64,000 nucleotides of DNA from Fragum whitleyi (Eukaryota > Mollusca > Bivalvia > Cardiida > Cardiidae). The notes under the pieces are model-generated. The model saw nothing but the letters and a program-made list of their open reading frames with translations. It ran no database searches and was not told the DNA's origin. Position 1 is the first letter of the stretch. Each line of letters opens with the position of its first letter. Below are positions 48,101 to 56,254 of the stretch, piece after piece. Both the position numbers and the translations under genes were made by a program. Location: contig OX411543.1 in NCBI GenBank assembly GCA_948146395.1, positions 61,498,176-61,562,175 on the forward strand, in the 5' to 3' direction.

Positions 48101-50153
48101 TTGATTTGATATCAAAGATGGTATAATCTATTAAGATTTCAAATATTTCGAGTTATAAATAATAATATAATTATTATTTTCATTCCAAAAACCTTTTTTT
48201 AAAAACATTAACTGATAGATTGAAAGTTTTACTCAAGGACAAGAAATTATCTTATCACGAAATGTCCATGAAATTCGCCATTTTCAAATGAAATCAACAA
48301 TAAGGTAACCGTTTATTTCAAACTGCGACTGAGTTGAATTCTTTATTTCAATGAAAAGAAGAAAATTCGTTTTGAAAAGATTGTTTTATCTGCTAGTTTA
48401 TTAACCCCCCCCCCCCCTCCCCCCCCCTTCAAGGGCTTGATTCGATTTCAGTTTTTCGATAATCGATCGAGATTTTAATTATTTAGATAACGACCCGTTT
48501 GCTACAAGGCACTAGACAGATAAGAAAGTAACGGCATTCGTAGTACATGTATATTTGATATGACCAAAATGAGATTTTTTTAATTTCAAAGAAAAACCAA
48601 CCGAAGTCGTCAATTGAAGTTTCACTTATTTAAAAAAAAGTGTGCAGGTGTTACACATGTAAATCAAGGTATAAGCAGTCCAGCCCTGCGTACAGGATCA
48701 AAACGCTAGCCAAGCGCATTCGAAATGATACCTCGCTTTGCACGTATGTGTACGTGCAAAGCGGGGTATCATCTCAAAGCGCCCGCGAAACGTTTTTACA
48801 TCCTGAACACAGGGCAGTTTCTGATGGCAAACCGCAACCTTTTGTTGTGATGGTAGTACCTTACAATGCGAATTTTCCGAATAAGCGACAATCGCTGTGA
48901 TAATCTCTACAATCGAAATGAAAAATTTAAGCTTTTCATCACAAGGCGAAAGGAAAACACCCTTCGACGACGATTAGAAAATCGTTTTAATTAAAGTGAT
49001 TTTCTAGTCCTGGTGATAAGATTAACAATCACTATATACTAGTTGAGTCCTAATAACGCAATGCCATTAGCTAACTCGTTTTTGGTATTCGAAGCTAAGC
49101 ACGGTTTTATAAATTTATTTAAAGAATGAAAAAAAATCAAATTTGTAATAATAATACAAAAAATTCACAAACAGAAGATGACGGTTTGCCATAAAAAACC
49201 TCCATAGATAAAATAGAACAACTGACGTCTCCACTGTTTACTTCTTTGAGCAACTCAGTCACAACCTCTGGTTCACCTGAAATAGTTGAAAATAAAAAGA
49301 AAAAATATGGAACTGGCACAAAATGCTATATGCACAATATGTCTTCATCCCTCCTCCTGACTGGAATTAATGGGAATGCAGAAATCCACTTTTTAATATG
49401 TTTTAGAGCAAACGAGGGTAACACCTATAATAACGCAGGGCTCCATCATCACATGTTTACTTTAAATCCACCTGAAAGTTTTCAGAATAATGCTTTAAAT
49501 ACAATAATTTGAACTATTCAAGCGCAGATACGTTTGCTTTTAAATTGTTTTGAAACTTTAACCACATTTTCTATCGTAGATGTCCCAATGCAAAGCTAGT
49601 TGTATTAGTGGAAACACGTGTATTCTGAAAACAAGTATACAAAATTTCACAAAAGTAACATGAACACACTCAGCTCCACATTTTATTAAGATAACTACTG
49701 CTTCCCGGGACAAATCAAGTGACAGAATGAACCTCAGACACCCCTCTTGTCTTAGTTTTAGTTTTTCGATGGCGTTTATTATCAGAGATATAAAGTTTTA
49801 GTTTTATTACCAGAGATATAAAAATATTATTCTAAAACTCTGTTATTTCAGACAGTTCGGTTTCCACTATAAACGCATTGAATATTTCCAACTGGCGAAA
49901 AAAACCACATCTTCCAATCTACGAAGGAAATATAACTATCCTGATGATGCTGTTAATGATATACTTTGGATTTTTATTGTCAATTTGAGACAAACCGCGA
50001 ATGAAATGAAACGCGTTTTATGAAAAAAAGGTAATCCATATTTAAAGTCTCATAAGCACTTCAACTGCTTCGACGTTATGTTATTCACCATAAAATCGGG
50101 CCGTTCTTGGTTGTTTTGATAACGTCCAGTGTCAAGGTTATCAAGTAAACCTC

Positions 50154-50195
<42 letters not shown>

Positions 50196-51126
50196 CGGGC
50201 AAATTCGAACCCCTATGGTTGGCTTTTGAATGCTCATTTCGACACAATCTGTTGTTTTTTTTTAAATCGATTGTGTATTGTCTGTAAATGGGACGCACTT
50301 TGCCCGGGATTTGACAGAAAGTTATGTCCTAAACATGCTTTTAAATACACCAAAAATGTAGACTTAATGTTTACTTTTGAGTATATAATCCGCAGCTAAA
50401 ATGACATCCCAGTTGTTGTGTCGAAGTAGGATTCCACTTTCCTGTGGGGTGAAACGACCCTTAAACAGCTCCTGAAGCCGTCGACTCTGAAACAAACGTA
50501 GTAAAAAATTATTCAATCAATCCATTTTTCGCTTACATAACCTTGGCTAAGATTTCGTAAATTTGCTTCATTTTTCTTCAGTTGTAATTCTCAGCAAAAA
50601 AAACAAAAAAAACAGGAACCTTAAAAAATATTATCTGAAAGATACGTGATGAAAATGAAATGTATTATCGAGGCATATCTTATGTTCTATTACAATATGA
50701 TTCGCCTGTTCAATTAAATGTTCACCAAACTTAATTGTTTTATAAAGAAAGTATTAAAACTCTTGTTAACTTTTTTCCTTAAAGATTTTAAGTACAGTCA
50801 AACCTGTCTTAGCGGCCACCTGTATTCAGCAAGCAACCTGTCTTAAGCAAGCGGTCGCCGGGTTCCCAAAAGAGCTATTAACACTGAAATTGACCTGTCT
50901 TAAGCAAGCACCTGCCTTAAGCAAGCGCTTTTTGAATGTCCCTTGGGTGCTTGCTTAAGACAGGTTTGACTGTACATAAAAATATTGGCCGAAGCACTCG
51001 AGAAACTGTTGGAATATATCGTGCTCCTAACGGAACTCATATGTATATAAGATATGTGGTGTATACCTTTTTTATCTTGTTTCGTTCTTCACTCTCTACA
51101 TCGTCAACATCTGGCCCTTCTGCCAT
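35902..51126 (-). CDS. SHFL: Shiftless-like antiviral frameshifting inhibitor, seven exons, 282 aa
   Basis: Exons: 51067-51126, 50375-50486, 49242-49276, 47157-47318, 45769-45869, 40680-40852, 35902-36107. They total 849 nt, all GT-AG, every phase consistent. Residues 23-35 (RLQELFKGRFTPQ) match the SHFL N-terminal helix region. The zinc-ribbon core has C107/C110, W114-W115, VSRC-KKC (C127/C130), the WGWARF strand and C150/C152. Then come GFGAMG, Cys pairs at 167/169 and 174/178, HSC..NCFNR (200-210), CVHPR (223-227) and STGSTV. This order follows vertebrate SHFL (C19orf66/RyDEN, about 291 aa), an interferon-induced cytoplasmic RNA-binding protein that blocks programmed -1 ribosomal frameshifting and restricts many viruses. 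The orthologue call rests on the motif series. C150-V-C152 is CxC where vertebrates have CxxC. Function in a mollusc is inferred. The 35-bp exon is the least certain part. Confidence 0.88.
36534..36690 (-). mobile_element. tRNA-derived SINE, 3' part only
   Basis: A (gatt)n tail (minus-strand AATC) at 36534-36551, then the body tttaacgccgctttcaac and gagcacctaacaatgga shared with 56255-56528. The tRNA head is missing. Lies in SHFL intron 6. Confidence 0.75.
36691..37560. other. SHFL intron 6 stretch without recognised features
   Basis: No gene, repeat family or hairpin recognised. Confidence 0.4.
37570..38050 (-). pseudogene. decayed ORF with RGKQC and GDNLYNFI motifs, copy 1
   Basis: Read downward on the minus strand: QGNIH, a stop, then GNEMFSSSSRGKQCV, then with frame changes WIAGDNLYNFIKQ-like text (here HIAGDNLYNFIKQGCNN) and PPYICWLN. 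The QG...F....RGKQC pattern recalls the N-terminus of C76/OTU-like cysteine-protease domains found in mobile elements and large DNA viruses. That link is tentative. Stops and shifts show it is dead. It lies in SHFL intron 6, same strand. Confidence 0.45.
37645..38378. repeat. 734-bp tandem duplication, unit 1
   Basis: Matches unit 2 (38379-39112) in order and spacing, offset 734 bp: gtaagttttcaatatcctaaatg, attgcaaccctgtttta, cacacattgcttacccc, tttcaggccttttccacggg and tgacaaaactgtcaaaat all recur. Small indels and substitutions show it is not recent. Confidence 0.85.
38379..39112. repeat. 734-bp tandem duplication, unit 2
   Basis: Second unit, ending tgacaaaactgccaaaatgacagatcgtt. Both units carry the same decayed minus-strand coding remnant. 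Confidence 0.85.
38414..38679 (-). pseudogene. decayed ORF with RGKQC and GDNLYNFI motifs, copy 2
   Basis: Two overlapping frames (38482-38679 and 38414-38605) together give QGNIHHGNEMF, SSSSRGKQCV, THPLNKFDWKK and GDNLYNFIKQGCNN. Where copy 1 has a stop, copy 2 has His, so copy 1 decayed further after duplication. Family assignment is uncertain (see copy 1). Confidence 0.45.
39113..40590. other. SHFL intron 6 stretch, unclassified
   Basis: A GC-richer block at 39240-39460 holds an inverted repeat (separate entry). Nothing else recognised. Confidence 0.4.
39283..39452. repeat. 20-bp imperfect inverted repeat around a GC-rich core
   Basis: CATTCGGAACACCGCTCGG at 39283 and its near inverse CCGAGTGATGTTCCGAATG at 39434-39452 (two mismatches) flank 130 bp. 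This looks like a small MITE. A promoter-like island is an alternative. Confidence 0.6.
40680..40852 (-). CDS. SHFL: SHFL exon 6
   Basis: Acceptor gttgaattacag|C (AG at 40853-40854), donor GGTC|GTAAGT (GT at 40678-40679). Encodes GFGAMGKTWCPC, NMCYKPC, a basic KGKRKRGNRR stretch and HSCRAPNCFNRSPPG. The open frame continues upstream of the acceptor to about 40920, but those residues do not fit the family. Confidence 0.85.
40930..42945 (+). mobile_element. long pearl/Helitron-like element, about 13 core units
   Basis: Units of about 110-150 bp share cccatatttgggggtcaatc, atttcttgaacaa, gggtcaccnaaggaacatt and ccaagtttcattgaaat. They end in gcacgcacggacaaacgc simple sequence and the 3' end ggccttaggctagtggagct then CAAAA. 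An 18-nt G run sits at about 41493-41510. It fills most of the 3' part of SHFL intron 5, antisense to the gene. Confidence 0.75.
43032..43315 (+). mobile_element. single-unit Helitron-like element
   Basis: Starts aacaagagcaccacctacgg, has a (gacgac)n/aacggcgacc stretch near 43245-43262, and ends gttttgtccgaaaac...aaagctaaaa. No tandem core. Confidence 0.6.
43425..45352 (+). mobile_element. Helitron-like element, family H, split by another
   Basis: Starts gaggacaatgatggtcctat, with cgctaacctgag about 25 nt in. Seven or so units of about 165 bp (44210-45300) share gccaagtttcagcttgattgg and tttaggaggagaagatttt. They end with gacggacggacgg and ccacaggtgagctaaaaa. A minus-strand element occupies 43569-44172. 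In SHFL intron 5. Confidence 0.75.
43569..44172 (-). mobile_element. Helitron-like element, family I, nested
   Basis: On the minus strand the 5' end is aacaagagctgtcagagg with agctcgactatt 26 nt in. About three units of roughly 170 bp share gcatgtgcaaagtttccaagc. The 3' end has aatagtcgagctaaaaa. The two 12-mers are exact inverted repeats. Inserted in family H. Confidence 0.8.
45429..45448 (+). repeat. G homopolymer run
   Basis: An uninterrupted run of about 17 G after gacgcg. Other G or C runs are at 13040-13074, 41493-41510 and 48406-48429. Such runs are prone to length errors and can form quadruplexes. Confidence 0.9.
45769..45869 (-). CDS. SHFL: SHFL exon 5
   Basis: Acceptor cctatgcag|GTATCC (AG at 45870-45871), donor TTCCA|GTAAGG (GT at 45767-45768). 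Encodes VSRCKKCSRNY, PRDLEWGWARF and CVCGNEF: the second and third Cys pairs of the zinc-ribbon core. Starts in phase 0 and leaves two bases that form His157 with exon 6. Confidence 0.88.
46130..46320. repeat. foldback repeat, near-perfect arms
   Basis: Inner arms tcacatattttctctcactg and its complement are perfect over about 30 bp around a 5-nt loop gaaaa at about 46246. Outer arms (aaacagtttacc...tagttcaa and ttgaacta...gtaaac) also pair. Lies in SHFL intron 4. Confidence 0.8.
46490..46828 (+). CDS. unrecognised 112-codon open frame
   Basis: A plus-strand frame in SHFL intron 4, antisense to the gene, with CGLCDNDENDLINFH and a basic C-terminus. The CxxC...H spacing faintly recalls a LINE C-terminal knuckle, but I cannot assign it. 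No splice or promoter evidence. A remnant of a mobile element is most likely. Confidence 0.25.
   Translation: MILNRRRPFLEKITIFLLEFFQLIVKDRRKSNENCGLCDNDENDLINFHIAPFPEILEGPEASLVCWFKKIFCRVSIKLFLNQNQIRNTVLGQFKSVLKYLLKRQGFCIHNE
47157..47318 (-). CDS. SHFL: SHFL exon 4
   Basis: Acceptor ttgtttttgcaacag|TGG (AG at 47319-47320), donor AAATTG|GTAAAT (GT at 47155-47156). 54 codons in phase 0. A charged helix (EEVKKRRQRREE) leads into HEFRQFGCDRC and NMWWRKV, the first Cys pair and the WW pair that mark SHFL. Confidence 0.88.
47690..48325. repeat. tandem duplication of about 332 bp
   Basis: ggtaatgaa...tgtaatgtttaaaagtttgaca, tcaaagatggtataatctat, gaaagttttactcaaggac and atcacgaaatgtcc recur in the same order, offset about 332 bp at the left end and about 305 bp at the right because of an internal deletion. 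In SHFL intron 3. No coding content. Confidence 0.8.
48406..48429 (+). repeat. C homopolymer runs
   Basis: Two C runs (about 14 and 9) split by a T. Likely unstable. Confidence 0.9.
48682..48815. repeat. long imperfect inverted repeat, GC-rich
   Basis: The core is gatacctcgctttgcacgta, a 4-nt loop tgtg, then its complement with one mismatch. The outer arms pair gccctgcgtacaggatc with its near inverse at 48799-48815. A related ccctgcgttcag/ccccgctttgc phrase is near 40600. Fits a MITE-like family. In SHFL intron 3. Confidence 0.75.
49242..49276 (-). CDS. SHFL: SHFL exon 3, a 35-bp micro-exon
   Basis: A strong acceptor: ttctttttattttcaactatttcag|GT (AG at 49277-49278). The donor is AAAGAA|GTAAAC (GT at 49240-49241). 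It takes one base from exon 2 and leaves phase 0, as exon 4 needs. Encodes EPEVVTELLKE. The frame is open beyond the donor to 49137, so a retained-intron form would end there. Confidence 0.65.
49280..50150. other. SHFL intron 2 stretch without recognised features
   Basis: No gene or repeat recognised. Confidence 0.4.
50156..50194. repeat. AT microsatellite
   Basis: (AT)n of about 38 bp in SHFL intron 2. Confidence 0.95.
50375..50486 (-). CDS. SHFL: SHFL exon 2
   Basis: Acceptor cgtttgtttcag|AGT (AG at 50487-50488), donor TCAAAA|GTAAAC (GT at 50373-50374). Encodes SRRLQELFKGRF...NNWDVILAADYILK. The segment LFKGRF...LL resembles the start of vertebrate SHFL. NNWDVILAADYIL also looks like a CUE/UBA-type helix. 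Confidence 0.85.
50795..50972. mobile_element. mariner-type MITE, 178 bp
   Basis: Ends CAGTCAAACCTGTCTTA and TAAGACAGGTTTGACTG, flanked by TA on both sides. Internal repeats of cttaagcaagc. In SHFL intron 1. Confidence 0.9.
51067..51126 (-). CDS. SHFL: SHFL exon 1 (start codon)
   Basis: ATG at 51124-51126 in a strong context (A at -3, G at +4). 20 codons, MAEGPDVDDVESEERNKIKK, then donor AAAG|GTATAC (GT at 51065-51066), phase 0. An acidic then basic N-terminus. Confidence 0.82.
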
Positions 51127-51344
51127 CTTTGTTTTAATCGTTCTAAATGAGTGGTTTCGGATAGAAAGCGATGTAGGCCTAATTCTTTTTAGAGTCTCCA
51201 AAAGTTACTACAAACTTATGATGTGCAATTCCCCAAAAAAGAAGGTGGCGTAAAAATTTCTCTAGATAATTTGCCAAAATAATGTACATAAAGATTTCTA
51301 AGCGTCTTGTGACTTTTCGCACATGTACATTCATGCTCAAGTCA

Positions 51345-51358
51345 AATCGAAACCGAAA
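51345..51358 (+). promoter_or_regulatory. IRF/ISRE-type site upstream of SHFL
   Basis: AATCGAAACCGAAA is an exact match to the IRF consensus AANNGAAANNGAAA, followed by G. It lies about 219 bp upstream of the SHFL start codon. Vertebrate SHFL is interferon-inducible, and molluscs possess IRF proteins. Function here is inferred; a similar GAAACCGAAA occurs at 56183 inside a MITE, so chance is possible. Confidence 0.5.
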
Positions 51359-51669
51359 GTAGGCTACAGAGCTGTCGACTGTTATTATTTGTAATTGAAC
51401 TAATAAAATCAAATCAAAATCTAGAACTTAAACTTTCGCCATGTATACAATTAATTTCTTGTAACTAGAGGCTTATCCCCGTGAAAAAGAAAGTTGAAAA
51501 CACATGACAGGATTCCACTCGAACGGTTTACATGCATGTTCTCCATGATTGAATGTGTTACAAATATTTACATTTAGAACAGAACCAAAATGTTAAGTCA
51601 CTACGTTGTTCCTGTTAAGTACCTAGACGGTTTAAATTCAGATCTTATGAACCGTCTGGTCACTTCATC

Positions 51670-52110
51670 TTTAAGAGCAAATTAAAGCAATCGAAAATAC
51701 CCAGAGAAGGGCTCTTAAGATAATTACTGCTCTAAAAATCCTAACCTATACAGAAAGACAAAAGCAACTCGGACTGTCTACACTAGAACACAGGAAATTA
51801 CGAGCCGACATGCTACAGACATTTTAAATATTGAAAAATTCAGACAATACTTCAAAACTCAGTTTCCTAAGTAAAAACTACTCATTAATTTCGAACCAGA
51901 GGAAATAGTCTGAAACTTTACAAAAGACATACAACAACTGAAACCAGAATTTTCTTTTTTCAGAAATAGGGTAGTAGACACATGAAACTCATAACCAAAC
52001 GAAATAGTTAACTATCCAAGTATAAATGCCTTTCAGTGTAATATCAAGAAATACTGGCGCAATCATCCCCGAAAGTTCAACGTGACCTGCTATAGAAACG
52101 AAAATGAAAC
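51670..52110 (+). pseudogene. CR1/L2-type LINE, C-terminal fragment
   Basis: With frameshifts and stops the plus strand reads ALKIITALKILTYTERQKQ, LGLSTLEHRKLRADMLQTF, then FFRNRVVDT and NEIVNYPSINAF. This is the C-terminal domain of LINE 1 and LINE 2. Only the 3' end survives, as expected of a 5'-truncated insertion. Confidence 0.75.
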
Positions 52111-52575
52111 GAACACAAGCAGATGGGCCCACACAAACCGTAGGCTTAAAATAGGCCTAAAAACAGTAAGAAACAGTAAGCAATAATCCAAAATGACAGT
52201 CTTGAAAATTAAGGTGACATTAATTCTTGCATTTTATTTTCCTATGGCTTCTCAGTAAAAAAGGGTCGTTAAAGAGCACGATCACTAGGAAGCTCTATAT
52301 CTTGTTTTATAAAAAATAAGATGTTAGTAAGAATGCTTTCGATCACATGCTATCATAGAGTATCAATTTCTATAACAGAAGGCAAACCCGACGATATTTT
52401 TCTGACGTCTTGGTAGCTTGAGTCTATGTACCACCCACGCTGGTCAATCTAATTAATTCGTTTTATGAAACGGGTCTCAACCGATAAAGTTATCATGAAA
52501 TACCATTGTTTCTGTATCTAAATAGCAAACAGATTTCTATTAAATTTTATATTCATTTGGTAAAACAATAAGCAC
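52111..52575. other. stretch between two LINE fragments
   Basis: No recognised gene. Probably 3' flank of the fragment before it and unrecognisable 5' sequence of the LINE after it. Confidence 0.35.
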
Positions 52576-52844
52576 TTTAGAAACTACCAAAAAGAATTTA
52601 TCAATAAGCTTCGCAGCCAAAGATCTACAGATCCCAGATCATTCTGGAAATAAAAAAAACAAAAAGAACATTATAAATCCTCAACAATTCAAAACTTATC
52701 CCTTGACACTTCTGCTGAACATTTTGAAAAGCTATTAAACACAGTTTCTACTGAAGATGGACAGGAGAACAATTTAGCTATATTGATTTATCTGAAGTTT
52801 CTCAACATAAATGGGTTTTTAACAATTCCATTACAGAACAAGAA

Positions 52845-53096
52845 GTGCAAAACAGCATAGATAACCTTAAACTGAACAAAGCTTGCGCTTCAGATCTTAT
52901 GTTAAATGAATTTTTAAAAGTCTCTAAGAGTAAAATGTTAAATGCTTTCATCAAGTCATTCAATAAAATCTTTGATTCTGGACATGTCCCAGATGAATGG
53001 TCACAAGAGATTATTTCTCCCATGGTATATAAAAACAAAGGTACAAATCAAGCCCTGGCAATTATAGAGGTTTTACCATTTACGCTGCTTTGGTAA
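52845..53096 (+). pseudogene. LINE 4 pre-RT fragment, 83 aa
   Basis: IDNLKLNKACASDLMLNEFL and IFDSGHVPDEWS match the segment just before RT motif 1 in LINE ORF2 proteins. The usual NYRG follows only after a frameshift (IEVLPFTLL instead). Confidence 0.7.
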
Positions 53097-53258
53097 ATTG
53101 TTCACTGCTGTTCTCAATAATAGACTCAATAAGTACTAAGAAGATATGTATCTAAAAGCTAATGAGCCGACTAGATTTCGAAAAGACTATGGAACCACAG
53201 ACCATATATTTAAAATGTTTAATAGATCTCTAATTATTGAGCGGTAAAAAATCTTTTT

Positions 53259-53430
53259 ATGTGCTTTTTTTATTACAAGAAGGCTTTTGACTCAGTTAAT
53301 CGTACTTATCTGTGGCAGAAGCTGCTGAGTAACAATATTGATGGTAAAATGTTTAATATTATTCACAATTTATATGCCAATGCTAAATCCTCTGTAAAGT
53401 TGGGAGGTTTCAAGTCTGTTGCCTTTTCAA
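53259..53430 (+). pseudogene. LINE 4 RT fragment with motif A
   Basis: YYKKAFDSVNRTYLWQKLL and NLYANAKSSVKLGGFKSVAF: RT motif A and the following helices. It breaks at the target duplication of the next element and resumes at 55409 with SNIGVGQ. Confidence 0.75.
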
Positions 53431-53587
53431 ATGGCTCAAAAAACTTATTACAGGAACAAATGACTGCTATGAATTCACAAAAAATATTTTTGATCTAAAT
53501 AAAATAATAAATCTAGGAAGTAAGTACTGTGAAAAAATATGTAAAGAAGTTGGAAATAAATTTTGGGTTGATGTTTTACAGTCGTTT

Positions 53588-54250
53588 ATGAAGTATGCTT
53601 CAAAATGCAAATTTACCAAATGGATGGACATTATTCATATGCCATTATTTTACAATGAAAACCTTCTGATAGGTTCGAAATGTTTTTTCAATAAAACATT
53701 ATATAATTATGGCTTCAGATATATCAAGGATATGTTGAGGGAGAATGGTACTTTCAAAAGTTGGAACGAAGTAAAAGAGATAACTAAAAACAAGATTAAC
53801 TTTCTAGAATTTTACAGTATCTCAAGTGCCATTAAAGCTCTATTTTTGAAATTCGGACTCCCGAACAATTCGAATTCTGTACTACGGTTTCACAATCCTT
53901 CAATTAACTGCTTTTTCTTTCAAATCGTTACCCAGAAAAATAATAAATTAATTTACAATACCTTGGTAACAAACAACGACGAAGCGTCATGTATGAAAAA
54001 GTGGAATACAACTTTTTCGAATATAAATATTGACTGGAAGCAAATACATAGAAACGTCTTCAACATAACAAAAGATTCTTACACCCAATGGTTTCAAACT
54101 CGAATTGTACATAGAATTATTTCAACGAATTCACTCTTGCATAAGATGAACATTATTGACAACAGTAAGTGTAGCTTTTGTAACACGCATGATGAAACAA
54201 TCTCTCATTTGTTTTACTATTGCGAACAAGTTAAACCTATTATACAATGA
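53588..54250 (+). pseudogene. L1/Tx1-type ORF2 C-terminal part, 220 aa
   Basis: The C-terminal thumb region and zinc-knuckle (zf-RVT type): YTQWFQTRIVHRIISTNSLL, then CSFCNTHDETISHLFYYCE with the Cys/His pattern. The catalytic RT core is absent because of 5' truncation, so it cannot be active. Confidence 0.8.
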
Positions 54251-54322
54251 TTATCTATTCTTCTACGCAGAATTGACCAAAGATTAGTAATAAATTGTCA
54301 AATCACTTTATTAGGATCATCT

Positions 54323-54526
54323 GTGTCCAATCCGAAGTTAGATAGATTTTTGTATGAATTTAAAAAATACATATACCGATGTAGAAATAAACTAATTAAT
54401 CCAACCATTTTAGGCTTAAAGAACTATCTTATCTTTAACATAGAAATCTTTAAATCTACTAAGTCTTATGAAATTGAAATGCAATACCTGGCAATTACAG
54501 AACAAATAGCTATAAACCTCCCGTAA
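54323..54526 (+). pseudogene. L1/Tx1-type ORF2 extreme C-terminus, 67 aa
   Basis: FLYEFKKYIYRCRNK and NYLIFNIEIFKS match the last segment of such ORF2 proteins. It follows the 220-aa part after a stop and about 70 bp in a different frame. Confidence 0.65.
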
Positions 54527-55660
54527 GCCATTATTAAATTTGATAGCCATATGCATATGCTGTCATTGGGGACGAAGCTATGAAAACGTGAATTGAATAA
54601 ACTGTGGTTACGAAGTTTTCGTCTCCATCTGAGAGTATGTATAAGTGACATATATGATCTTTTGTCATTGCACGTACCCGCACCCCAACACACAAACACA
54701 CAAAAATGCTTTAAACCACGTAGATAAAGATTTGATTAAATATATAAAAATACTTAGGAAAATTGTTAATTGTTAATACCTCTTTTGATATTACTATTAC
54801 TATCTACTTATGTTACATTGATGTTGTTGCTCTATACTAGCACTTTTATTGCGATGATCAACTTAATAATTATAGTTTATCATTTGATCGCTGTCGGAGG
54901 CCATGACGCCGTAAGTACAGCCAGAACATCAGGCTGCACATACGGTGTTATGGCGGATTATCAGCATAGAATTTGATCAAAATTACCAACGAATCATTTC
55001 TTTATACATTGATGAGATGATCTTACATATAGAGGTATTAATATGTACCAAAACAGTTGTGACTAACAAAGAGAAAAATAAATCTCAACACTAGAATCTC
55101 AATATACTCTTTTATTAACACTATGGTGTTGGTAACCACTCTATACGACCACTCATAAGAACTAGAATGAGTAACAACAACAAAGGGTTTAATGAATTTT
55201 AATGAGCTAAACAGAAATATCATCTTTATTGAATCCACTTGAAAATTATATTGCTACTAATAATATATATCTACTAATACGATATTGTAAGGTGTGTAGA
55301 GGGATGCCCACGACCCTCGCACACCTATGGACGTGGAAATTAAAGCAGAAAAAAAACAAAAAAAAATAAAAAAAAAAAATAAAAAAAAAAAGTCTGTTGC
55401 CTTTTCAAGCAATATCGGAGTCGGACAGGTTGAGATTCTATCTCCAATACTTTTTCTTTATATTTAAATGATCTATCAAAGATTATTTCTCACGCTTATA
55501 ATGGTCGTGGTGATGTCTCTGATATGGCTAATATTTTCCTTAGAGACGATGATATTGAAAATTACTTAAAATTATAAATTTTGCTTTACGCTGACGATAC
55601 AGTCATTTTTGCTGAATCTGCAGTTGAACTTAAAGTAGCGCTAAACGCCATGTTCTCGTA

Positions 55661-56234
55661 CTGTAAACGGGGTAATTTTTGTGGTAGTTTTATTTTTGGC
55701 TACATTTACGGTCAAGCTTAGATACGCCAAATTTAATTCAACCCAAAAAATGTTGTTATCAAAATGAAAAATTCCATTATTGTAAGGAAAATGTAATCTT
55801 TCGCATTGTAAATTTTGGTAAATCTTAAACTAATTTTAAATCAAAGGACATAGATACCATACTTTCGAATTGGAGTAAGAAAATCGGCTGACAACGTTTA
55901 AATCCGTAAATGTCTAATAAAAACCAGATTCAAGTTAGTTGATAAATTGCAATGAAATTCAAGGCCAGAAATGTGTGAAAAACTGGTACACGAATTATTT
56001 CTCTAACGAAACTAACTAACTAACTAACTAACTATTGTTAGTTTGTAGAAAGCAAACACTACTCCAGAAAATGGCCTTTCTTATACTTTAGTCGTTTTGA
56101 ACGCAGAAAAATATTAAAAAAATGAATAAGGCATCTTATTTTGGCGGAATAAGTAACATAAATATATCGCCGCCAATAGATCGAAACCGAAAAACCGCTA
56201 AATGTGGACACCGCCAATATGAGGCCGTTTAAAG
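55661..56234. mobile_element. mariner-like MITE, 574 bp
   Basis: Ends CTGTAAACGG and, inverted, CTTTAAACGG, flanked by TA (55659-55660 and 56235-56236). Removing it restores the LINE 4 reading SYCKSWDEEV (with the SINE also removed). Contains an (aact)n run at about 56009-56033. Confidence 0.75.
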
Positions 56235-56254
56235 TACTGTAAATCTTGGGATGA

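Larger units (their letters stand above)
53431..55390 (+). mobile_element. L1/Tx1-type LINE, 5'-truncated, with poly(A) and 18-19 bp target duplication
   Basis: AAGTCTGTTGCCTTTTCAA flanks it (53412-53430 and 55390-55408). The 3' end is an A-rich tail with T interruptions (about 55350-55390). It carries the end of ORF2 and about 0.8 kb of 3' UTR. A long target duplication plus an A-tail is the hallmark of target-primed retrotransposition by L1-group elements. Confidence 0.88.

Noticed and set aside
56183..56193. Second ISRE-like GAAACCGAAA
   Set aside because: Lies inside a mariner-like MITE with no gene start nearby; kept only as a warning on chance matches.
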